NCBI GenBank assembly: GCA_949825045.1
Contig: OX463807.1
Location: forward strand, 38,336,749 to 38,400,748
Direction of reading: 5' to 3'
Source: Argyresthia goedartella
Lineage: Eukaryota; Arthropoda; Insecta; Lepidoptera; Argyresthiidae
Length of the DNA: 64,000 nt
Shown here one piece after another: positions 1-10,861 of the stretch (position 1 is its first letter; each line of letters opens with the position of its first letter). The position numbers and the translations under genes were made by a program. The notes beneath the pieces are model-generated. The model had not been told where the DNA came from, searched no databases, and was given only the letters and a program-made list of their open reading frames with translations.

Positions 1-1030
1 GAAAGCTCTTAAAGCCCAACCACCCCCCGCCCCTCAGGCACGTCAACTTGACGAAGGCTGTGTTCCCGAAGCACTACAGCGTCTCAGATACCAAATTTGG
101 ATTGAAAGAGATCGCCGTCTTGATTCGACGAACACACAATCTCCCCCTGCCCCTTTAAATCTCCCGGACTGAGGTCAGAACCCCCCTAAATGACCCAAAT
201 ATAAAGTAGTTTAGGATTAGGATAGGTCTCAAAAATTATATATAACCACTTCATAGTAGCGGGGGCAATCTGCCCTCCTAACATGCCGCTATCATGCCCG
301 TTGACTATGAGCTGAGGCCCGCTCATAAAATCGGGTAAGCAGGCAAACTCCTCCCATATATATCATATACACATATATATCGCCCAAAAGGGCAAAATTG
401 CAGGTAGAAAGCCTTCAGCATATACCGAGGCCATGGCTCACAGTTAATTCTTAATAAGACAACTGTAAACACAAAGGGGTTGTTTTTAGTCCGTATACCA
501 CACGAGCTGATGCCCGCTCAATATGTGGGGACCCGGACATAGCAGGGAGGTCTGACTCCTGGGCATGGGTAATTCCATTTTTTTCCCCTCCAACAAAAAA
601 AAAAAAAAAAACGAACATTCATTCCCGATCGAGCTACAGCAGAAGAAGCACCAAGGCCTCCCCCTCGCCTCTCCGCCTGCAAATATTGAAGAAATTGCGT
701 TATCATTCGAGCCCTCTTCGCCATCAACCTAATAAGAAAATCTACAGTCCACGCTGCGCCCCGCAATAAGTACACACAAATACGAATTGCGGGGTACTCT
801 ATGTACATCGCGTACAGCAGTTATTTTTTGTCTATATGTTACCGGCAATCTGTATAATCCGGTATTATATATAATCCCTAGGCAATATATATAATGCCTA
901 AAAGGTGCAGGAATGTATGAAATAATATTTATTTTATGCTTTGCCTAGGTATTAAATATAATACCCAATGCGCAGTCGGTAATGCAAGTAAAAGAAGGTG
1001 AGCAAAGCGAAGCCCCCTTAATCCTTCGTG
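1..1030. other. Non-coding AT-rich DNA
   Basis: No reading frame with recognisable content. The stretch holds a run of about 18 A at 595-612 and several short AT dinucleotide runs. From about 990 it enters the repeat module described at 995-1165. The short minus-strand frame at 518-808 translates the A-run as poly-F and looks like a chance frame. Confidence 0.6.
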
Positions 1031-1165
1031 TTAGGTTGAACATGTAAGAACAACAAAAATACGTAAAACTAAGTAGTTTTTGTTGTTCTTACATGTTCAA
1101 ATTTTGCTTTGCTCACCCCCTTTACCCTTCACCTAAGCTACCGCAGTGTTTTGCCCTAATATTCT
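995..1165. repeat. Foldback repeat, 24-bp perfect arms
   Basis: The segment at 1036-1059 is the exact reverse complement of 1077-1100, with a 17-nt loop. The arms extend imperfectly outwards, with GGTGAGCAAAGC on the left and GCTTTGCTCACC on the right. The outer part (CTCACCCCCTTTACC, then CTAAGCTACCGCAGTG) recurs at 1540-1606 and 14610-14670 and in part, inverted, at 13030-13065. This is a dispersed MITE-like family. Confidence 0.75.
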
Positions 1166-1332
1166 ACACAAATCTATTTATTTTACATATTGCCGGTGGC
1201 CAAGTAGGTATTCTATATAATCCCTGGGCATTGTTTATGTTATCTAGGTAGAGTATGTAATGGACATTAATATTAATAATATTTCATATATTGCCTAAAC
1301 ACCCGCCCCAGGTATTATCTAAGTCACAGTAA

Positions 1333-1785
1333 TTGGTTAAATCAGACCTTAACTAACTCTCTAGACCTTTAATTAAATGCCGACGTTGTGAGTGAACGAA
1401 ACGTTTAACGAGTTGTCTAAACGTTCCTAGGTAACAAGACATAATCAAAAATATAAATATTTTTTATGTGTACTTATGTTTATGTTTTAAGTATTTTTTG
1501 TTGTTCTTACATGTTCAACTTGACACGAAGGGTAAAGGGGCTTCGCTTCGCTCACCCCCTTTATCCTTCACCTAGGCTACCGCAATATTTTGCCCTGATA
1601 TAAGCTGTTCAAATCAGCTGTTGTCGTGACACCATCTAGTTTTCCAACGCGCCGGCTTTCGGCAAGACAGATTGTTAAACGTTTTCGACGATGCTTTATT
1701 TAAATCAAAAGGCAAGTGACTTGGTTAACGTCGCATTTAATTAAAATTCCAGAGAGTTAGTTAAGTGTCTGATTTAACCAACCAA
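1333..1785. repeat. Foldback element with ~57-bp imperfect inverted ends
   Basis: 1333-1388 and 1729-1785 are inverted copies with a few mismatches; both contain TTAACTAACTCTC and TTTAATTAAATGC in opposite orientation. The interior holds another copy of the 24-mer (1495-1518) and of the CTCACCCCCTTTA module (1548-1600), so one MITE-like unit is nested inside another. No coding content. Confidence 0.7.
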
Positions 1786-1799
1786 CTGCGACATATATA

Positions 1800-4190
1800 T
1801 TGCCTACGTATCATATAGAATACCTGCATTATAATGATTGCCGGTAACATATACATTCACCTAAATCAGTGGTTAGTAAGAATACTTGCCGGTAATTATT
1901 CTAACCAGTTTTATTAAGTTGACCTTAACATATGTATTGAAAAGAATAGTTGTTGATTATGGTAACGATGAAGCTTTTATGCAGAACCCAAAAAATGTGG
2001 TGTTGTTATAAGAGAATCATAACGCAAGAAACCATTAAGATTGCTTAGATTGGTACGTAATAGTGGGCGGTTGGTATAACGATTTAGTAAGTAACGAGTT
2101 GTTGCCCGCGGCTTCACCCGCACGGATGTGTGAAAAAATAGCCAAATTATACGGTAATACGGACGTTCTTCTTGTTTCGCTTTTAATTTCTAGTTTGTAA
2201 CCCCACCCTTGATACGGCTCTGTCAAAAATACGCCCCTTCCTTTTCTTCTTCTCTGAGAAATTACAAAAATTATACTATCAGACCAGTTTTCTATCTAGA
2301 ATCTACATCCTTCTACCATTTCTGTACTATACTGTGCCATATCTTCACGGGTCAAGTCGTTTTTGATTTTCTTACAAACTCTGAGTTACCTCCCCCCCCC
2401 CGCCCCGCCCCTCTTTCCCCCCTAGTGGAGGGAAATTCGGATAAAACCTTTAATGTCTCACATCTTTAAACTACCTAACAGCCAAATTTCAGTTGAACAG
2501 ATCAAATGTTTTTTTGACCGAGCGAGCGAAGCGTCCAGTTTCGAGATTGACCAAAAATGCTTTTGTTCGTCGGCCCGTCGCATTTTTCCACGGATATTGA
2601 CGAAAATTGGCACACAAGTGCCTCGGATTGGGTAAAAAATTTGGTCGATAGCAATTTTTTATTGGGGAAATAATTGCAATAAAATTTAAGAGGCACGCTA
2701 AGGACTTCATTCGACACAAGATGTTGCGAAAAAAATTCAAAAGGACAGGGGTGGAGGGGGGAAAAGAAGGCGGGGAAGTTTGCTGTAGCGTTACATATGG
2801 ACAGGATTTTTATTTGTTATTGAAGCGAGGTCTACTATTCTCACAAAAACCACAAGTTTTTATTTTAATACAAAGTTTACCCCTCGATTCCCCCTATCAG
2901 TGGGTATATATATGAAAATATGAAAACAGACTTTTAACTGACACACACCTATATACTATCTACCTGCAAAATTTCAGCTTTCCTATTCAAGTATTTTTTG
3001 ATTTTCATAAAAACTGTAACCCCCAATTTTTCCCTATTATGGAATGAATTTCACCAAATCCCTTCTTAGTGCTACCCTAAGGTACCCCTGTACAAAATGT
3101 CATGACACCAGGTTCACTGGTTTAGACTGTGCGTTGTCTGTCAGTGACAGCCTGACAGACAGTCAGACAGCGTTTTATTATGTAGATTTAAGAGGAGTGT
3201 TATTTACTGTCCATAGCTATCATTTATTATGATCGTTGACTTTATTATTACATGTAGCAAGAGTGACTGTTAGCAGTACTTTTCCACATATTCAAAAACG
3301 ACATATTACCCTCATTCGCTTGTCTTAAACCCCTCAGTTTCCGCCGGCGTCAGCTAACGCCACTTTTCCGTTATAGGCTTTAAATTTTATTTCCCTGGCA
3401 TAGGGTTTAAAATCGCGACGCGTCCCAACTACCCTCGGAGGAAATTTAAGGGAATGTGTGATGGCCAATAAAACTTTAAAATTGTAAGTGCAAATTAGGA
3501 ACGCCTGTTAACCTAGCCCTATACAGACATGGTCCACATCGCAGGAGCATCAGAGACATGTGACGCGGGGTGTACATCGTAGACTAAATCTTTTCTGAGA
3601 ATGTCGGACTCGCACTTTGGCATTGCGCATCCAAGAGTCAAAGTTCATTCGGTGAAAGTGAACGTATAAACTTAAGCATGAGTCACAAGCAAATTTAACT
3701 CTACACCCCTGAACATAAGGCCGACAAATTGTGTGCATGTACTTTTTAATGGTACTGAGAGGAATCATCTTGAGATGAAATCGTAACAGCGATAAAGTAG
3801 TTTAAATTACCTACCTACTGGCAGGGCTTACCAGCGATATATGTGAGATATGTGTTAGGGTATCGTATCCAATCATGGAAAACCGCCGAAAAGCAGCAGA
3901 TGGAGAGGCCCAAGTAGAAGCAGGAGAAGATAAGATGGCGTGGGTGTCATCTCGTTTAAAACGTAGCCCGTTTGTGTGTCAAGAGAGTCAGAAAAACACT
4001 TCACAGAACACACTTTGTGCCGTTACAAAGAATCGATGCTGGGAGAACGGCACCGATGCCTCTGGGGATGTATATATATTTTATGGTCATCTCCAATTTG
4101 AATGTGAATTGAGAAACTTCAATTCGAATAAAATCTGTGACACCAGCCTGTGATACCTAATTTGCAAAATGCATAGAACATATACACTCA
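1800..4190. other. Non-coding stretch, no gene seen
   Basis: Only short open frames lacking recognisable domains are present (for example 2209-2469, 3044-3232 and 3875-4153). There is a C-rich run at 2393-2415 and a cluster of short GACAGACAGTCAGACAG-type palindromes at 3135-3170. I see no basis for calling a gene. Confidence 0.5.
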
Positions 4191-4199
4191 GCGGCAGAA

Positions 4200-4425
4200 T
4201 GTGTTGCTTTAATAGTTATTTGTGTCTCAAGGGAGCAAAATGATGTATTTACGGCGAAGGTGATACATTGAATTCAGCTGCATAAGACAAATATTTTTTC
4301 CGACTTCTGAGCTAATAATAGCACCTTCGCCGCTTGATTTTGGGTTCCGATTTTTCTTAGAACCCAAAATCAAGCGGCGAAGGTGCTATTTTTTGCTCAA
4401 AAGTCGGAAAAAATATTTTCCTTAT
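4200..4425. repeat. MITE-like hairpin, perfect 29-bp stem
   Basis: 4319-4347 is perfectly inverted at 4360-4388 with a 12-nt loop; both arms carry the string CACCTTCGCCGCTTGATTTT or its complement. Outer arms at 4291-4312 and 4394-4418 (around CCGACTT and AAGTCGG) extend the stem imperfectly to about 55 bp. The left flank at 4205-4275 (AGCAAAATGATGTATTTACGG) matches 15122-15180 and, inverted, 58545-58590, so this belongs to a dispersed family. Confidence 0.8.
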
Positions 4426-4429
4426 TGAT

Positions 4430-5150
4430 AATTGTTTTATCAATGAATTTAGTAAAATTTATTTACAGTTCGGAAATGTTTTTAATGATTGGTTCTTTTA
4501 TAATGCATAATTTCTTGTTTGTGGTAGGTTTAAAAATATTATAAACATTATTTTTAGAATCAGTAAACTTGATTTATAAAAAATCTTTCAATAATTTGAA
4601 TTAATTCTATAATTAATGTTATCATGTCACTGTTGTGATTGGCTTTAATAGTTATTTATGTTGAAGTATATTTTTTTCCACATATCTTTTTCAGTAGAAT
4701 GAGTTATTACTAGTTGAATCTAGTTGTTACTGGGTGCTCTAGTTAAAGCTAGAATTTACTATTAGTCAAAAATTAATGTCGGTTAAGCAAATACGGTCTG
4801 TGAAACTACATGGGGTAGCCTCGCTCCGCTCCGCTTCACGCAGCTCCAAGTTGTGCATATAGTTGAGACCTAACATAACCTAACTTCAGTATTCAGACAG
4901 AAAGTGACATAAAGCGATCAATTTTCAAAAAAAAAAAAACACTAGTTTCTAATAGTGAAAACGCGTTGTAACTAATAACTGGAGTTTGCTTTACTAACGT
5001 TTTAGTTAAAAGGAGTTTGCGCTAGTTAAAACCAGTTTTTACTAACATGAAGGTATATCAGTAAATTCCAGTTATTAAAATGAAATTCTAGTGTTAACAA
5101 TGCCATTTAGTGAAGACTTTTTAACTGGTTCTACCGTAGCATATACATTA
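4430..5150. other. Non-coding AT-rich spacer
   Basis: No coding content. There is a 12-A run near 4929, and several short repeated motifs of the CTAGTT/AACTGG type between 4700 and 5090, in the pattern of decayed MITE ends. The boundaries cannot be fixed. Confidence 0.4.
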
Positions 5151-5162
5151 GAACTATAATGA

Positions 5163-5405
5163 ACTTGACGACCCGAATGGTCGAGTCGGCAGCGACCCTG
5201 TCCACGAAGCCAACGGTCCTGGGTTCGAGTCCCGGTGGGGGCAAATATTTGTTTGATGAGAACAGATGTTTGTAACTTAGTCATGGTTGTTTATCTATCT
5301 AAGTATATTTATCTATATACGTGTGTGTATCGTTGTCTGGTGCCCAAGATACAGGGAATCCTAGTTTGGGGCTCGATCAATGTGTGTAAATAGTGTCCAA
5401 AGTAT
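5163..5405 (+). repeat. tRNA-derived SINE
   Basis: The head (about 5169-5242) resembles a tRNA with internal RNA polymerase III promoter boxes: an A-box-like TGGTCGAGTCGG at 5178-5189 and a B-box GGTTCGAGTCC at 5222-5232. A body follows (ATATTTGTTTGATGAGAA, then a TCTATCTA-rich stretch, then CAAGATACAGGGAATCCTAG) and ends near GTGTAAATAGTGTCC. The same head and body occur inverted at 34436-34672 and 37878-38115. That repetition and the non-tRNA body make it a SINE and not a working tRNA gene. Confidence 0.8.
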
Positions 5406-6008
5406 AAGTATAATTAATGACAATTAATTTAAATGTACATTATTAGTTACAATATATCTCAAGCATTAAGCTGGGCATTCACGGTCAGTTTGATCGACAA
5501 TAGAACTGATTCGATCTATCGACGCTTAAGGCTTGATATATATATTATAAGTATGTAAGGAGCACCAATATAACTATAATTTTTAACTGGTTCTAATGTA
5601 TAGACTGGCTGACAAACGGCAAACAGCTGATTTCACTACGTCACTAGAAAAATTTATATTTTAATATGATTTAGTGTAATTCTGAGCCCAATTTAGTGTT
5701 ATTTTAGGATTATAGTGTAATGTTAAGTATTTCTATTGTTTGCAGTGTGTTTTAGTGACGTTTACTAGTGTCTCGAAACATGTTAAATTTGTGACCGTTG
5801 CAGGTTATAAATTTAAAAGTATTTGTTATTTCCGTACACTTTCATCGCTTTTTGTTACCTTATTGTTAAATTATTATATTTAACAACGTTTAAAATATAT
5901 TTCATAGCAATTAGTGATGTGCAAACGCTGAAAAACGTTACTATTCCACGTAAGTAATTTCGCATTGTTTTGGTGTGCAATTCCTTGATTTTTATCTCAA
6001 CTGTAACC
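5406..6008 (+). other. Region upstream of LINE-A ORF1
   Basis: No coding content before the ATG at 6009. Part of it may be the 5' untranslated region and internal promoter of the non-LTR element that follows, but the 5' end of that element is not marked by any duplication I could find. Confidence 0.35.
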
Positions 6009-7475
6009 ATGATGACCCGCAGAGCTGCTGCTGTCGCCTCCCGACAGCAGGAAAATGACAAGCTCAAAGTTACCTTACTAGAATTAAAAAAATCAAAGGA
6101 AATGGTCACCGAATTACTCTGTGAAAGGGAGGAAAATGAGAAAGAGCTATTATCAGTACTTGAAAGTAGAGATAAGCTAAAGAAACAATTATGTGTATTA
6201 GAACAAGAATGTAGTGATGTAATTGTTGAGCGGGACAAGCTGCAGGTCACCGTAGATAGCTTCACTGTATGTAGTGCAGAGTACGAGCAAGCCCTGAAAT
6301 CGATTGATTCCCTGGAGAAAGCATTGTTCGATGCCCATGAACAAATACATGCACTCCAGGAGGAGAAGGAAAACACCGCAGCGTTGCAGACCCAGAGCCT
6401 CTACAGTGAAGTCGTAGGGATCAGCCCGCAGCTGGTTACTGTTGCAACTGGAAGCCTTGATGATGTCATTGATTTAACTAATGACACATTGCCCACATCA
6501 AGGTTATTAAGTTGCAGCAATAACAAACTGAAAAAATACATTAAAATAAATAGGTATATACGGAAAACTCAGAAATTAATAAAACATAATAAATTGTGTA
6601 CTAAAAACTTAAAAGTAAGCAAGAAAAATGTAAACTTATTACATGATTTGAATATGTGTGTATTAGAATTAGAAAGTACTAAGTTTGTGTATGAAACTGA
6701 CACACAAAACTTACATTTGAAAATCCAAAGCTTAGAGGATTCATTGAGATCACTAAACAGTGCATATTTGAACTCTAAGAAAGTTATAAATGAATACTCA
6801 TTGGCTATGGATGATTTAATTCAAGAAATGAACCATAATTGTGAGCGGTTTGAGTCGCTGACCAACAACCATACTTGTCGCTGTGAGCAGAAAGGTGGTT
6901 GTTTGACAGTGGGCAACACTCCGGGCTTGTGTGACAGTTTACCAACACAAGGTGTTACTGATAATAGTTCTGCCAAGTCTGATATGACCACAACACCTGA
7001 TATTATAATGTACTGTGATGAGATTGGAAGTGGCATGGGCTCAGCACTCCACTCATACTCTAAGGGACATAGTGTTATTAGTAATTGCTCACCTTTTAGC
7101 ACTGTAGATAATATTATAAATCAAATTTTGAATGACAGCACTATCACAGCCAGTGCCACACTGATAATTTTCATGGGCAATAGGGGAGATGTGAACAAAA
7201 ATAATTTAATAAAATTTTATGAAACATTAAATGGTCTTAGTGTGAAAAAAATTATATTGTTCACATTTCCCTACTGCAACCAATTGACACAAAATGAAAA
7301 TGTATATAGACATAATATGAATATAACTATGTACAATTTATGTACATATAATAATAAGTTTGATATTATTGACACTAACAATTATGTTAGTAATTATTTT
7401 ACTATGACTAAAGGTACATTTTACCTTTCAAATTATTGTAAACGACAAATAGCTATGTCACTATTTGGCTTCTAA
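6009..7475 (+). CDS. LINE-A ORF1: coiled-coil protein with a possible esterase-like C-terminus
   Basis: An open frame of 488 residues from the first ATG of a tandem pair (6009, 6012). Residues 1-130 are rich in E, K, L and Q in heptad-like spacing and should form a coiled coil. A second K/N-rich coiled-coil-like stretch lies around residues 175-270. A Cys/His cluster (HTCRCEQKGGC) is near residue 290. The C-terminal ~150 residues contain GSGMGSALHSY and IIFMGNRGDVN, in the positions and style of the SGNH-type esterase domain reported in ORF1 of CR1-like elements; that assignment is inference. ORF1 proteins of this class bind element RNA. The frame is intact although ORF2 next to it is broken. 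Confidence 0.75.
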   Translation: MMTRRAAAVASRQQENDKLKVTLLELKKSKEMVTELLCEREENEKELLSVLESRDKLKKQLCVLEQECSDVIVERDKLQVTVDSFTVCSAEYEQALKSIDSLEKALFDAHEQIHALQEEKENTAALQTQSLYSEVVGISPQLVTVATGSLDDVIDLTNDTLPTSRLLSCSNNKLKKYIKINRYIRKTQKLIKHNKLCTKNLKVSKKNVNLLHDLNMCVLELESTKFVYETDTQNLHLKIQSLEDSLRSLNSAYLNSKKVINEYSLAMDDLIQEMNHNCERFESLTNNHTCRCEQKGGCLTVGNTPGLCDSLPTQGVTDNSSAKSDMTTTPDIIMYCDEIGSGMGSALHSYSKGHSVISNCSPFSTVDNIINQILNDSTITASATLIIFMGNRGDVNKNNLIKFYETLNGLSVKKIILFTFPYCNQLTQNENVYRHNMNITMYNLCTYNNKFDIIDTNNYVSNYFTMTKGTFYLSNYCKRQIAMSLFGF

Positions 7476-7629
7476 CTCTGCTTTTACTGAGCAGCCTAAT
7501 ATGAATCTGGTATCAGACTAGAATAACAGGATGCATTTAAATTAGTTCATAAGACAACAGAGGACCCAGGCTCTGGCAACATATGTTCTGGTATATTAGA
7601 AAACCCTAAGAATAAGGGAAGCTCACATG

Positions 7630-10493
7630 CTAAGTATATAAGCCTGGTTCATCAGAATATTCAATGTATTAGAGGCAAAGATCTACAAATAGAGTTATTT
7701 TTAAATTGTAATAAAATTGACATTTTGTGCATAATAGAGCACTGGTTAACTATTAATGAAATTATGTTTAGCTTTAAAGATCACCAGGTTGGTAGTTCGT
7801 TCACCAGACTTAATTTAATACATGGTGGGGCATTAATCATACTAAACAATCATATGAAATTCAAGGAACGTAAGGACATTGTTTCCTTATCTGTTGAACG
7901 AACTATAGAACTTGCAGCTGTGGAATTAGAACAGTTCATCGTTATATGTGTCTATAGGCCACCCTTGAGCGACTTTGAAATGTTCGAGAAAATAATGGAA
8001 TCCGTCCTAACTATTTCATCACACAGTACGAAACGATTAATTATATGTGGTGACTTTAATGTTAATCTGTTAGAAAGAACTACTCTCAGCGTTAGATTGA
8101 TAAATCTTTTCTCATCATTTAGGCTTAGCCATATATTTATGGAGCCAACAAGAGTGACTGCTACTAGTGCTACATGCATTGACAACATTTGTACTGATGT
8201 TATTCCAATCAGTAAAAGTGTTATCAGTGAATTGGATTCAGATCACTTAGGTCAATTATTTCAATTTGATTCTATTAGAGAACCTGTCATTAAAAAGAAA
8301 ATTTCGTTTGTGCCAATAACTGCTGACCGGTTAGAAAGAATGAGATACTCTTTAGCCCAGGAACTACCGTTTTTGGCTGCTGAACAGTCTCCTAATATAA
8401 TGTATAACTTATTCATTAAAACCTTTATGAAACAGTACAGCGCGATATTCAATTCAAAATCGGTTGCGGTTAGTGGTTCAAACGACTTTAGTACGTGGGC
8501 TACTGCAGAGTTGCATAAACGCAGGCAAGCATTGTATGCATTGTATGAGGAACGACGGTTCAACATGAGTGACGAATTTAAAGAACAAGTCAAACAGTTC
8601 TCCAAACAATTTAAATTAGACTGTCATACAGCTAAACGTAATTTTCTGAGTAGTAAAATTAAGAATAGTTCCGATGTTATAAAAACGACTTGGAAAATAA
8701 TTAATGAGGAGGCCGGTCGTAGTAAAAAAGCGAGTCACGATTACGAACTAAAAATAAATGGATAGCTTACGAGTTCTAGCTTAGAAGTTGCAACTAAATT
8801 TGAATCGTTTTTTACTTATGCACCGGCTTCCACGACTAAGTATTTAAATTCGTCACCTTTGTCTGCTGTTGCAATATTAAAAGATAATGTCTCAGAGTGT
8901 GCTTCATACTTGAATTTTAAGCACGTCACAAGTTCAGATGTCGTAAAGGCATTTAAATTGATAAATGTTAAGAAAACGAATGATCTTTGGGGACTCTCTG
9001 TTCACGTCGTTAAATCCCTGATCGAATTATTGCACCAACAACAATTGCACCATTAACAATTGCACCTGACCTAGCGGTCATTTTCAACAATTGTATAGAC
9101 TGCGGTGAATTTCCTGATTTAATGAAACAAAGTAAGATAATTCCCCTCTTCAAAGCAGGTAGTACTCAAGACCCCACCAATTTCAGACCTATATCAATAC
9201 TACCAACTTTTAGTAAAATTTTTGAGAAATTAATCTTATCACAGTTATTACATCATTTTGAATCAAATAAGCTAATGCATAACAAACAGTTTGGATTCAC
9301 TCGCGGTCGTTCAACAACAGATGCCGGAATTCAGTTCATTGAAAGTATTTTTGATGCCTGGGAAGAGTCACAAGATGCCCTAGGCATTTTTGTGACTTAT
9401 CTAAGGCTTTTGATTGCGTTTGTCATGAAACATTGATCAGGAAATTACATCATTATGGAGTTAGAGACACGTCATTGAATTTGTTAAAATCTTATCTGAA
9501 CGGAAGAATACAAAGGGTAGACGTAAACGGAGAACGATCACCAGGATCATTGGTTTCTTTGGGCGTGCCACAGGGCTCAATATTGGGACCCTTCCTATTC
9601 CTCATCTATATAAACGACTTACCCTATCTAGGAAGGGACTGTCATGATATGGTACTGTTTGCTGATGACACCTCACATATTTTTAAAACAAAGCGAAACC
9701 AACACGCTAATGATGATCACGTGAACAATACCATATCAAGAGTGGTAAATTGGTTTAATGTTAATAATTTGCTATTAAATGAGAAAAGACTAAACGTGTT
9801 AAGTTTCTTACTACTAACGTTAAAAATAATCAGACATGTATAACAATTAAAAATGAGGAATTGGAATTGGTAACCAGCACAGTGTTTCTAGGTATAACGT
9901 TGGATTCCAAACTCCAATGGGGTCCACATATTGATAAGCTATCGAACAGACTGAGCTCTGCAGCTTTTGCATGCAGGAAAATCCGTCACTTGACAGATTT
10001 AAAAACAGCCAGATTAGTTTACTTTAGTTATTTTCATAGTATTATGTCCTACGGTATTCTGCTCTGGGGCAGTGCTGCTGACATAAATACAATTTTTGTG
10101 CTGCAGAAGCGGGCTGTTCGTGCGATTTATAAAATGAATAATAGAGATTCTCTTAGAAAAAAGTTTAAAGAAGTAAATATATTGACAGTCCATAGTCAAT
10201 ATATTTACGAGAATATTATGTATGTCCATAAGAACATTGTTAACTTTCGAAGAAACTGTGATATACATAACTTTAATACTAGAAACAAGGACAAACTTGC
10301 AGTGCCCACTACTCGGCTCCATAAAATAAAAAACTCGTTCAAGGGTAATTGTGTAAGATTTTACAATAAACTCCCAAGCACTTTGACAGATCTATCAATT
10401 AATAAGTTCAAGAAATACATCAAGCAAAGGCTTATTTCTAAAGCTTACTACAGCATTAAAGAGTACATAGACAATAAAAATGCTTGGGACTGA
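7630..10493 (+). pseudogene. LINE-A ORF2: endonuclease-reverse transcriptase, broken
   Basis: Coding sequence starts upstream of any ATG with HQNIQCIRGKDLQIEL (about 7650), typical of the first APE-endonuclease motif. Then come VYRPP, CGDFNVNLL and SDH (about 8240), the usual AP-endonuclease blocks. A stop at 8763-8765 ends the first piece. RT blocks follow in other frames: NFRPISILPTFSKIFEKLI (9180), the motif-A region at about 9395 split by a one-base frameshift, GVPQGSILGP (9565) and FADD (9660). There is a further shift near 9800-9845, then the C-terminal thumb and tail to the stop at 10493. A 15-bp unit containing ACAATTGCACC is repeated about three times at 9027-9070, just before a break. 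Confidence 0.85.
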
Positions 10494-10859
10494 ATTGTTC
10501 TAATTAATTGTGAGCATCCTCACTGCCAGAGTTTCTTTTACTGGACACTTAGAGGCCTTTTACACCTCCAAAGATTAATTGAATTATACAACTCTTGACT
10601 GTGGGGACCATTTACATCTCCTATCATCATTGTATTATTCACTAAAGAGACTATACATCTCTGTTATTTATATTTTAATTATTTTATTATGACATTTGAG
10701 ACTCTTTACATCTCTCAGAAACTATAATGAAGTACTTTTTTTCTGATAATATGATACAAATAATAATACCAAATGTTCTGTAAAAAATGAAATGAAATGA
10801 CACGTGAAAGTGCCCTTGTGGCCTATTTACAGAATAAACGTTTTGAGTTTTGAGTTTTT
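10494..10859 (+). other. LINE-A 3' untranslated region and tail
   Basis: A non-coding stretch after the ORF2 stop with repeated short phrases (TTTACATCTC and TACATCTCT variants). It ends in AATAAACGTTTTGAG followed by a TTTTGAG repeat. It abuts the antisense gag fragment directly at about 10860. Confidence 0.6.
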
Positions 10860-10861
10860 TT

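Larger units (their letters stand above)
6009..10859 (+). mobile_element. LINE-A, decayed APE-type non-LTR retrotransposon
   Basis: The order is ORF1 (6009-7475), an endonuclease/reverse-transcriptase ORF2 in broken pieces (about 7630-10493), then a 3' untranslated region ending in a TTTTGAGTTTTGAGTTTTTT tail at about 10840-10859. An AP-like endonuclease followed by an RT with no long terminal repeats is diagnostic of the APE-bearing non-LTR class. The RT (PQGSILGP, FADD) and C-terminal layout fit the CR1/Jockey group; the clade is not settled. ORF2 has several frameshifts and stops, so this copy is inactive. Confidence 0.85.

Noticed and set aside
3875..4153. Small host gene
   Set aside because: No domain, no supporting splice or conservation signal; composition fits chance.
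5169..5242. Functional tRNA gene
   Set aside because: A- and B-boxes are present, but the same head with a long shared body occurs at 34.4 and 37.9 kb, so it is a SINE.
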